From NCBI GenBank assembly GCA_002840755.1, contig PHBZ01000051.1, positions 1-37,847 on the forward strand: 37,847 bases of DNA, given 5' to 3'. Below the pieces are notes generated by a model. The model was not told the origin of the DNA, made no database searches, and saw only the letters and a list, made by a program, of their open reading frames with translations. The position numbers and the translations under genes are program-made. Below, piece by piece: positions 9,090 through 15,461 of the stretch; the stretch's first letter is position 1, and each line of letters starts with the position of its first letter. The DNA comes from Chloroflexi bacterium HGW-Chloroflexi-10. GTDB lineage: Bacteria > Chloroflexota > Anaerolineae > Anaerolineales > Anaerolineaceae.

Positions 9090-9121
9090 GTCCAAACTGG
9101 TCCAATTGGACCAGTTTGGAC
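9090..9121. repeat. Perfect 32-bp palindrome
   Basis: The left half GTCCAAACTGGTCCAA is followed directly by its exact reverse complement. Each half holds two copies of the same hexamer (GTCCAA or TTGGAC) 10 bp apart, one helical turn. It starts 18 bases after the UDG-like stop. There is no T-run after it, so it is more like an operator for a dimeric or tetrameric regulator, or a nuclease or recombinase site, than a terminator. Confidence 0.8.
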
Positions 9122-9229
9122 AGCAGGAATGGCTATTATAGGCATACTTCACATCATAGGCAATCCGGATATTTTCAGTGGTTTATTTATAATTGGCACA
9201 ATAGCTTTTAATCAGGGAGGAAAATTTAC

Positions 9230-9270
9230 TGGCTAAAGCGCATGGTTCACATCCGTGAGGTCGTGGGTTC
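9230..9270 (+). pseudogene. tRNA-Val(CAC) fragment
   Basis: These 41 bases read as tRNA positions about 18 to 56: D-loop TGG, D-stem strand AAGC, anticodon stem CATGG/CCGTG with loop TTCACAT (anticodon CAC), variable AGGTC, T-stem strand GTGGG and TTC. The acceptor stem, the 5' D-stem strand and the 3' T-arm strand are missing, so it cannot be a working tRNA. It may be a relic of an integration at a tRNA gene. Confidence 0.6.
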
Positions 9271-9277
9271 TCGCTGG

Positions 9278-9301
9278 CTCCGCGGCAAAAAGCCGCAGGA
9301 G
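9278..9301 (+). other. GC-rich hairpin next to the tRNA fragment
   Basis: CTCCGCGGC and GCCGC-A-GGAG pair around an AAAAA loop: nine pairs with one bulged A. No T-run follows, so it is not a classic terminator. It begins 8 bases after the tRNA piece breaks off. Confidence 0.5.
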
Positions 9302-9358
9302 ATAGTCCTTCTGCGCAGCCTCTTTATTTCCGATGCTAATACTTTGTCAGAACCGGTA

Positions 9359-9391
9359 TATAATTAAATCATCCTTTCCACAGGGTGGAAA
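9359..9391 (+). promoter_or_regulatory. -10 box and 5'-end hairpin before the membrane protein gene
   Basis: TATAAT (9359-9364) predicts a transcript starting near 9371. The first bases then form TTTCCAC-AGG-GTGGAAA (9375-9391), a perfect 7-bp hairpin. The same element, ACAGGGTGGAAAT preceded by ATCCTTT, recurs at 14535-14555 in front of another membrane protein gene. It could stabilise the mRNA 5' end or bind a regulator. Confidence 0.5.
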
Positions 9392-9453
9392 TCACCGATA
9401 GGCATTGATTCACATTTCTCTCCTCATCAAAAACATTACAAAGGACTTCATTC

Positions 9454-10131
9454 ATGGAAACATCACAACCGGTCACCGATACAACACAGTTTGACCTGGC
9501 CAAAAGCCTGCTGGCATTGGAGAATCAATTGAAAGGCGGCATTGGCTGGTTTTACTGGATTGCCGGTCTTTCGCTGATAAACACAGCTATTTTTCTAACC
9601 GGTGGTTCGCTAACATTCGTCGCCGGGCTGGGGTTAACTCAAATTGTGGATTATTTCGCTTATGGGTTCTCACTGGAGCTTTCCGGGACATTGGCGGTTA
9701 TCATCCGCGGTATGGGGGCTGCGGTCAGTGTGTTTTTTGCATTGTTATTTATCTTGTGCGGGTATTTCGGGCGCAAACGTATTCGGTGGGTTGTGATCGC
9801 CGGTTTCATCGTTTATGCGTTGGATGCGGTGATTGTGGTCGCTTTCGGCGAATGGTACAGTTTTCTGTTTCATCTTTTAGCCCTGTTTGGCCTTTTTCGT
9901 GGGTTCAAAGCGATTAAGGCATTGAATGAATTGGAAAAAGCACACGCAGCTGGTGATATTTCGGTGATACGCACCCATTTGGAGCAGTCCGCAAAGATTT
10001 ATGGCCAGGTAAATCCGTCCATTGATCCTGCGAAACGCAAGGCCAGGATGCTACGTTTTACTTTATTCATTGTAGGTTTGTTTAGTATTCCTGTGATTTA
10101 CCTTGTGATAATGATACTGGTAAATAAATAA
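9454..10131 (+). CDS. Polytopic membrane protein of unknown function
   Basis: 225 residues. A soluble N-terminal helix (about 1-28) is followed by hydrophobic segments at about 31-50, 53-70, 76-106 (possibly two), 110-131, 133-150, then a charged cytoplasmic-looking stretch (150-198, KAIKALNELEKAHAAGD) and a last membrane segment at 200-224. No catalytic motif is recognised. The ATG is preceded by AAAGGA at 9 bases. It is likely an integral membrane protein of Anaerolineae-restricted type. Its leader carries the hairpin shared with the Yip1-like gene at 14723. I do not recognise the family. Confidence 0.7.
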   Translation: METSQPVTDTTQFDLAKSLLALENQLKGGIGWFYWIAGLSLINTAIFLTGGSLTFVAGLGLTQIVDYFAYGFSLELSGTLAVIIRGMGAAVSVFFALLFILCGYFGRKRIRWVVIAGFIVYALDAVIVVAFGEWYSFLFHLLALFGLFRGFKAIKALNELEKAHAAGDISVIRTHLEQSAKIYGQVNPSIDPAKRKARMLRFTLFIVGLFSIPVIYLVIMILVNK

Positions 10132-10194
10132 ACCAGCAGTGGCTTAATCGAAGACCGGGTAAATTACCGCTGTATCGCTCGGGTCGCTTTTCTT

Positions 10195-10254
10195 GTCTAC
10201 ACAACCTGCCTTTTTGTGCAATAATTCGTCTATACAACCTGCCTAAATAGGCAG
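10195..10254 (+). repeat. Two 17-bp direct repeats, the second inside a hairpin
   Basis: GTCTACACAACCTGCCT (10195-10211) and GTCTATACAACCTGCCT (10228-10244) differ at one base and are 33 bp apart. CTGCCTA (10239-10245) pairs with TAGGCAG (10248-10254). This lies about 65 bases after the membrane protein stop and could be a regulator or end-processing site. Confidence 0.6.
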
Positions 10255-11050
10255 ATTGTCAAACGCCGGGAAATTAATCATAATATTTGCATGGTGCAGA
10301 ACATGCGTTCTGGCAAAAGAGAACCGATGACCAATCACCGCCGCCAACTGTCGGCACCCTTCCTTCTATCCCAACCCCCAACCCGCTTCACCCCGCGCAC
10401 CCATCCCCAGGTTGCAGCGCAGCCTGCCGCTCATCACCCATCACTTTTTTTCCCTGCTTCCTTCTTTATCATCCCTTCCCCATTCGATCCTGAGCATTCG
10501 TTATTCGTTCCAAAACGTATATTTTCAAAAAAGCACAACATCTGTCCTCTCTCAGAAAGGCACCCCCATATCCACGGGTCATTTCCCGAAAAATCATTCG
10601 TTCCGCTTGGAATTTTTCACCTCGATGGACGAATGAACGAATACCCCGAAGCGGCATGATCCCCGACCCTCTCAGGCGAGGCTGGGTTGCTTTAACCGGT
10701 CAATCTCACGAACCTGCAAGCCCCAAAACCCACCCGCTTCCTGACTCAACCCAGCACCTTAACATCTGAATACTTACACAACCCCGGTCCCCTAAAGCCG
10801 GCCCCCGGGCAGAACCGCCAACCATCCACCGACCCCAGCTCGGCAATCTAATTCTTTATTATCTTGATGTATAGTACCAATATGGTCCTGTCGGCTGATG
10901 AAGAGCAGCCATACCACAGCCTATAATGGGGCATGGGTTTTTGGACAGCCCATTTTATGGTATTTTTGGTCTCCTCCTCCTATCCGCTTTGTAATATTCA
11001 CGCCAAAGGACTGTGATCTTGAATGTTACGCTCAAACGGATGACCTTGAC
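10255..11050. other. Long gene-free, strand-asymmetric region
   Basis: I see no credible gene on either strand. The + strand is strongly C-rich and G-poor: in 10381-10500 I count 53 C and 16 G. The bias runs from about 10330 to 10860. The short open frames here translate to low-complexity P/S/H-rich sequence with no Shine-Dalgarno, as expected from composition. ATTCGTT and its complement recur around 10495-10640. A TATAGT (10871-10876) is the only promoter-like element noticed. Confidence 0.5.
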
Positions 11051-11052
11051 CA

Positions 11053-11121
11053 CCTGGCGGGATGTGCTCATCTCTGGCTGTGCATCCCGCCAGGGTTTAA
11101 AAAAATACACCCTTTTTAAAC
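11053..11121. repeat. Two abutting perfect inverted repeats
   Basis: CCTGGCGGGATG (11053-11064) pairs with CATCCCGCCAGG (11083-11094), and the very next base begins GTTTAAAAA (11095-11103), which pairs with TTTTTAAAC (11113-11121). The layout lies at the 3' side of the rlhA-like gene (stop at 11202). A terminator role for that gene is possible but the first stem read on the minus strand is preceded, not followed, by the T-run. Confidence 0.65.
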
Positions 11122-11201
11122 GTGAAACGACGCAGATCTTCCGCTGTATCTGCGGATGATTGCGCCGGTGCTGTCTTTACCAATTTCCGGGTACGCCTGT
11201 T

Positions 11202-13037
11202 TCAGTCGTGATAAACTTCCATGACACAGTCTTTGCAATTGAAGCGCAGCAGGAAGCGCCGGCCTTCTTCGTCGATCAGCGCCAGGGGTTCAAGCGCTGC
11301 AGCCAGGGTTGGCGCCGCCGGGTTGGGATAGGTTTTACACCAGCCCAGCTGATGTTTGAGGCAGTGGCGCGTGGTCATCAGTTTGCGCCCGGCCAGGTTC
11401 AGGCCACTCTCGGCAGCCGGCTCAATCTCACCAACCCCATGGCGGCGGTAGAAGCTGCGTGACTTTTCATTGAGCACATTGCCCTCAAAACTCAGGGATT
11501 GGACCGGGTAAGCGGCGTTGTTCACCAAAACTCTGCCCGCCTGGCGCGGAAAGTTTCGCAGACGTTCAGCCATCAGCGCATCCAGCGCCCCACGGCGCAG
11601 CGCATTCAGCACGCCCAGCGGGATAAAGCGTGGAACCGGCAGGTCATTTTGCAGGGATTCGCACTCAAACTCGCTGGCCCCCAATTTACGCAGTTGGGTT
11701 TCGATAGCCGCGGCGGCCTGTTCGGGTTTCTCCGCCGCGATGAACTCCTGCTCCTGAGAAAAGACGGCTTCGTTGCCGTCCGCGTCCTGCGCGAAGAGGG
11801 TCAGCCCGGCGCGCGTTTCGGCCAGGCGAAAATGCACGGCCAGCTTACGCACGGTTTTGCTGTGTTCCAACTGCGCCAAAAAAGCGTGGTCGTGGTTGCG
11901 GTAGATTTGCATCCCCAGAACCAGCTCGTCCATGCGCCCGATGAAGATATCCCGGCCATCCACACGGTTGACCGCAGCACCGAGCAGTTCCCCTTTGGCG
12001 TTGAAGTAACACAACCCGTCTCCATTGACCAGCGCCGCGTTGCTATCCATCTGAAAGGACTGCCTGCCCAGCCGGGTAACAAGCCCCAACGGTTCCCCGA
12101 TTGACTTCGGCGTATCGATCGACCCAACCGGATGCTTGCGTCCGTGGAGGAAGTAGTTGGAGAAACCGCGGTTGAACGTTTTTTGCGGGTCGGGTATAAA
12201 ATCACAGATCACCCGCCCGGAAGCCGCCGGCTGCAAAGCGCGTTTTTCCAGCAGCGCGTCCAGCTTCTGGCGGTAGGCCGCGACGACGTTCATCACGTAG
12301 CTTTTGTCTTTGAGGCGGCCTTCGATCTTGAACGAGGTAACCCCGGCATCCAGCAGCGCTTCCAGATCCTGAGAGAGATTGAGATCCTTGAGTGAAAGCA
12401 GGTGGCGTTTGGCGATCAGGGTTTGCCCGTCACGATCCACCAGATCGTAGATTTTACGGCAGGGCTGGGCGCATTGTCCGCGGTTGCCGCTGCGGCCACC
12501 CAGCGCGCAGCTCAGGTAACACTGCCCGGAGTAGCTGACGCACAGCGCGCCGTGGACAAAGCTTTCCAGTTCAATGGTCCTGGTCGCCTGACGCACCGCG
12601 CGGATCTCATTCAGGGTCAGCTCGCGGGCCAGGATGGCGCGTTGAATACCGACCTTCTCCAGGAAAGCCACCCGCTCGGGAGTATGATTGTGCATCTGGG
12701 TGCTGGCGAAGAGCGGGATGGGCGGCAGGTCCAACTCGAGCAAGCCGGTATCCTGGATGATGAGCGCATCCGCACCGGCCTGATAGAGTTCGTGCGCCAT
12801 GCGCTGCGCCTGTTCGAGTTCATCATCATAGAGCAGCGTGTTGAGGGTGACGTAGACGCGCGCCCAATAACGGTGAGCATACTCCACCAGGGCGCTGATA
12901 TCGCTGAGGGGGTTGCCGGCCGCTTCCCGCGCACCAAAGCGCGCCGCGCCAATATAGACAGCGTCCGCGCCGCAGTTGATGGCCGCTTTGCCGTATTCCA
13001 GGTCTTTCGCCGGAGCCAATAATTCAATTTTATCCAT
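11202..13037 (-). CDS. rlhA: RlhA-type U32 family protein (23S rRNA C2501 hydroxylation)
   Basis: 611 residues, close to the 653 of E. coli RlhA (YdcP), with long near-identical blocks such as VTLNTLLYDDELEQAQR and LELDLPPI. The U32 signature ELESFVHGALCVSYSGQCYLS is at about 157-176, with cysteines C166, C173, C177, C189 and C193 available for an iron-sulfur cluster. A C-terminal four-cysteine region (HCLKHQLGWC and CKDC) matches the RlhA tail. In E. coli RlhA makes 5-hydroxycytidine 2501 in 23S rRNA using prephenate-linked chemistry with YhbU/YhbV-like relatives; the same role is inferred here. The ATG lies 7 bases after TATACT and has no Shine-Dalgarno, so the mRNA is probably leaderless. 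It is transcribed alone, divergent from the small gene at 13222. Confidence 0.82.
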   Translation of the reverse strand: MDKIELLAPAKDLEYGKAAINCGADAVYIGAARFGAREAAGNPLSDISALVEYAHRYWARVYVTLNTLLYDDELEQAQRMAHELYQAGADALIIQDTGLLELDLPPIPLFASTQMHNHTPERVAFLEKVGIQRAILARELTLNEIRAVRQATRTIELESFVHGALCVSYSGQCYLSCALGGRSGNRGQCAQPCRKIYDLVDRDGQTLIAKRHLLSLKDLNLSQDLEALLDAGVTSFKIEGRLKDKSYVMNVVAAYRQKLDALLEKRALQPAASGRVICDFIPDPQKTFNRGFSNYFLHGRKHPVGSIDTPKSIGEPLGLVTRLGRQSFQMDSNAALVNGDGLCYFNAKGELLGAAVNRVDGRDIFIGRMDELVLGMQIYRNHDHAFLAQLEHSKTVRKLAVHFRLAETRAGLTLFAQDADGNEAVFSQEQEFIAAEKPEQAAAAIETQLRKLGASEFECESLQNDLPVPRFIPLGVLNALRRGALDALMAERLRNFPRQAGRVLVNNAAYPVQSLSFEGNVLNEKSRSFYRRHGVGEIEPAAESGLNLAGRKLMTTRHCLKHQLGWCKTYPNPAAPTLAAALEPLALIDEEGRRFLLRFNCKDCVMEVYHD

Positions 13038-13044
13038 ACAAAAT

Positions 13045-13050
13045 AGTATA
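13045..13050 (-). promoter_or_regulatory. -10 box of a predicted leaderless mRNA (rlhA)
   Basis: TATACT on the minus strand lies 7 bases from the ATG at 13037. No ribosome binding site is present. Transcription should begin at or next to the start codon. Confidence 0.5.
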
Positions 13051-13159
13051 ACGCAAAACAGTGGAATCGAGTCCTTCAGCGGGACGAGGCGTTTGATAGG
13101 TAATGGGCTTTACCCCAAAGCCGTTGTTTGATGAAGAGGCAGCAGCCTTGCATAGCCGG

Positions 13160-13189
13160 TTGCGGGATGGAACTGGCGCAGTGTATACT
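13160..13189 (+). promoter_or_regulatory. Promoter for the 13222-14420 pair
   Basis: TTGCGG (13160-13165), 18 bases, TATACT (13184-13189). A start near 13196 leaves about 26 nt before the small gene at 13222. Confidence 0.5.
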
Positions 13190-13221
13190 GTGATCAGCGT
13201 AGAATTTGAGAAAGGCTGGAT

Positions 13222-13386
13222 ATGGGAATTTCTTTGTTACTGGCAATCTTTGGCGTGGCACTGATCGTGATCGGGGTGTTGGTACTGCTGCTGCTGAAGC
13301 GGCGGAAGACGGCCTTGGTGCTGTTGATGGTTGGCGCGATTTTGATTGTGCTGCCCTACCCGCTGATCTATTTCTTGCTTAGTTGA
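13222..13386 (+). CDS. 54-residue two-helix membrane peptide
   Basis: Short gene with ATG, AAAGG 7 bases upstream and a promoter at 13160. The product has two hydrophobic helices (about 3-25 and 31-53) joined by a basic turn KRRKT, so both ends should face outward with the loop in the cytoplasm. It stops 23 bases before the kinase-fold gene at 13410, and they appear to form one transcript. No family is recognised. It could be a small membrane regulator, or simply a conserved small protein. Confidence 0.6.
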   Translation: MGISLLLAIFGVALIVIGVLVLLLLKRRKTALVLLMVGAILIVLPYPLIYFLLS

Positions 13387-13409
13387 GGAAGGGCTTACAG
13401 AGGAGAGGC

Positions 13410-14420
13410 ATGGAGCGAGTTATCAGAGAGTGCTACACAGACGCTATTTTAGACGAAGCCATGCGGCGCTATGGCATATCAAAAGATCAGATCCGTTCGC
13501 TGAATGCCTTTGAGAGTTTCATTTATGAATTTGAACACGGGGATGGCGAGCAGGCCTTTATTCTGCGCATCGCGCACAGTTCCCGGCGCAGTGAAGCGCT
13601 GATTCTGGGTGAGGTGGATTGGATCAATTACCTGGCTGAGGGCGGGGTTCCGGCGGCGCGGGCGATTGTTTCCGAGCGTGGAAAGCTGGTAGAAGCGATT
13701 GAAGACGGCCATGGCGGTCATTTTCTGGTTACGGCGTTTGTGAAGGCAAACGGCCAGCCGCCATGGAAAGTATGGTCACCCGGTTTGTATGAAACTTACG
13801 GTGAAGTGATTGGGCGGATGCACACCCTGGCGAAAGACTATGTGCCCGCACAGCCTGCGTTGCGCCGCCCGGAGTGGGACGATGCGCTCTTTGAGTTCCC
13901 TGAACGCTATTTGCCCGCCTTCGAATCGCTGGCGAAGCGGAAGTATGGCGAACTGTGCAGGCAGGTAAATCAGCTGCCCAAGGATAGAGACGCTTACGGA
14001 ATGATCCACCAGGATGCTCACGGCAGCAATTTCTTCGTGGACACGGCCGGGAGAATCACATTGTTTGACTTCGATGAATGCGCTTACAGCTGGTTCATCA
14101 ATGAGGTTGCGATTGTGCTGTTTTATGTCGTGCAGGATGCCCAGGATTGGCCGGCATTCACCCGCGCGTTTATGGGGCATTTTCTGCGCGGATATGTGCG
14201 CGCCTGCCCGCTGGACTCTGTGCTGCTGAAGGAAATCCCCGCGTTTCTGAAGATGCGCGAGATTGAACTGTATGCCGTGCTGCACCGCGATTTTGATGTG
14301 GGGAATATTGACAATGAATGGTGCGCGCGCTTTATGCAGGGACGCAAAGCCAGCATTGAGCAGGATAGGCCGTTTATCGATTTTGATTTCGACTCGCTTG
14401 CAGGGTTAGTTCTAGAATAG
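13410..14420 (+). CDS. Phosphotransferase of the APH/homoserine-kinase fold
   Basis: 336 residues from the ATG at 13410, which has GAGGAGAGG just upstream; an in-frame TTG at 13383 overlaps the small gene and lacks a site. The kinase catalytic loop MIHQDAHGSNFF (Brenner motif, about 199-209) and metal-binding DFDE (220-223) are intact, and the N-lobe has FILRIAHSS. The family phosphorylates small molecules such as aminoglycosides, choline, homoserine or fructosamine with ATP. The substrate here is not readable. Nothing nearby points to antibiotic resistance. It follows the 54-residue membrane peptide. Confidence 0.8.
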   Translation: MERVIRECYTDAILDEAMRRYGISKDQIRSLNAFESFIYEFEHGDGEQAFILRIAHSSRRSEALILGEVDWINYLAEGGVPAARAIVSERGKLVEAIEDGHGGHFLVTAFVKANGQPPWKVWSPGLYETYGEVIGRMHTLAKDYVPAQPALRRPEWDDALFEFPERYLPAFESLAKRKYGELCRQVNQLPKDRDAYGMIHQDAHGSNFFVDTAGRITLFDFDECAYSWFINEVAIVLFYVVQDAQDWPAFTRAFMGHFLRGYVRACPLDSVLLKEIPAFLKMREIELYAVLHRDFDVGNIDNEWCARFMQGRKASIEQDRPFIDFDFDSLAGLVLE

Positions 14421-14512
14421 GCTTTGTGCAGCAGTGGTACGGGTTCAATCCACAGACAACCTGAGCTGGCGTTACTATCCAAAGGACCTGCGTAATATCC
14501 GATATCAATCTA

Positions 14513-14559
14513 TGATATAATCAGGTTGTTCGGGATCCTTTTACAGGGTGGAAATTCCC
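14513..14559 (+). promoter_or_regulatory. Extended -10 promoter and 5'-end hairpin before the Yip1-like gene
   Basis: TG-A-TATAAT (14513-14521) is an extended -10 box with a start near 14528. The leader then folds as TTTTAC-AGG-GTGGAA (14539-14553) inside an outer GGGA/TCCC clamp (14532-14535, 14556-14559). The stem bases differ from the copy at 9375-9391 but pairing is kept through G-U pairs. The leader is about 195 nt. Confidence 0.5.
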
Positions 14560-14722
14560 CAAACAATCCTTGTTTAATAATAGAAATTGGAAAACCTTTA
14601 CGATGTCCTCGCAAGAAAATTACCCGCTTGTTCACCAGAGCCTAAAAGCTTTAGGGCTGAGGCCGGCGTTTTGAACTATAGCGCGTAATTCTCAAAATAC
14701 AAACCATTTTTAAGGAGAAAGC
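14560..14722 (+). other. Leader of the Yip1-like gene
   Basis: No gene seen. Contains a second hairpin, AGCCTAAA-AGC-TTTAGGGCT (14639-14657, one bulged G). The AAGGAG box at the end belongs to the gene at 14723. Confidence 0.4.
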
Positions 14723-15343
14723 ATGGAAGCAAATCCGAAACAAATGCCATTATGGCTGACAATCTGGAACCAACCGCGTAAGACAATCCAATATTTTCTG
14801 GATAACAATCTGGATAGGGGAGAGATACTTTTTTTGCTGGCCGCATTTTCGGGGATTGATCGAGCTCTGGATAGAGCGACACGACAAGCACTTGGAGATG
14901 CACAATCGATATGGTGGATTTTGGGGCTGGCAATTGTCTTTGGGTCAATAGGCGGTTTTATCTCGTTGTATATTAACAGTGCAGTGATTAAATGGACATC
15001 GGGATGGTTAGGCGGTAATGCAGATTACCGGGATGTACGCGCAGTTTGGGCATGGAGTGTTTTTCCCGTCTGGCTCAGTCTGCCGGTGTGGGTACTCCAG
15101 TTAATCGTTTTCGGCACGGACTTATTTACAACTGCAACTCCCCGCATGGACCAATATCCCGTATTGGGATTAATTACTATTCCAATTGATATCTTTAGCG
15201 GAATTATGGTCTTCTGGATGGCAAAAATACTCATTTTCGGTCTGGCTGAAGTGAATCAATTCTCGAAATGGCGAGCATTTGCCTCTATATTGTTAGGCTT
15301 TGCGCCTTTGGCCCTAATTATAGTGCTGGCGGTATTGTTGTAA
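14723..15343 (+). CDS. Yip1-domain-like membrane protein
   Basis: 206 residues. It opens with PLWLTIWNQPRKTIQYFLDN, the W-x-x-P-R-x-T-I start of Yip1-family proteins, then five hydrophobic segments (about 30-45, 55-80, 105-130, 145-170, 185-205). Bacterial members are integral membrane proteins with no established biochemical role. The ATG has AAGGAG 8 bases upstream. It has its own promoter and a strong terminator at 15408, so it is a single-gene unit. The leader hairpin is shared with the gene at 9454. Confidence 0.7.
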   Translation: MEANPKQMPLWLTIWNQPRKTIQYFLDNNLDRGEILFLLAAFSGIDRALDRATRQALGDAQSIWWILGLAIVFGSIGGFISLYINSAVIKWTSGWLGGNADYRDVRAVWAWSVFPVWLSLPVWVLQLIVFGTDLFTTATPRMDQYPVLGLITIPIDIFSGIMVFWMAKILIFGLAEVNQFSKWRAFASILLGFAPLALIIVLAVLL

Positions 15344-15407
15344 ACCTCAAGAGCAAATAATCCATTCAAGCTTTATTCAAGGTTTATGGCTACGCTTTCA
15401 TTAAAGC

Positions 15408-15451
15408 CCCTGGCCCATACAGATTGACCTGTATGGGCCAGGGTTATTTTT
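15408..15451 (+). terminator. Strong rho-independent terminator between convergent genes
   Basis: A perfect 15-bp stem (15408-15422 with 15429-15443, CCCTGGCC... with loop ATTGAC) is followed by TTATTTTT. It ends the Yip1-like transcript, and on the other strand lies just past the subtilase stop at 15462, so it may serve both. Confidence 0.9.
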
Positions 15452-15461
15452 GATTGCCGTT

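Noticed and set aside
9371..9400. Possible cyclic-di-GMP (GEMM) riboswitch because of CACAGGG
   Set aside because: The rest of the GEMM core and its tetraloop-receptor are absent; the hairpin is too small.
10287..10659. Open frames on the + strand rich in P, S and H
   Set aside because: Composition-driven, with no Shine-Dalgarno, no promoter at the right place and no recognisable domain.
10895..10915. GGCTGATGAAGAGCAGCC, recalling the CTGATGA core of a hammerhead ribozyme
   Set aside because: No GAAA segment or third stem follows at the required place; it is only a 5-bp hairpin.
10898..11119. A 73-codon + strand frame ending in the inverted repeats
   Set aside because: No ribosome site and it runs straight through the perfect inverted repeat; its Cys/Trp-rich product resembles nothing known.
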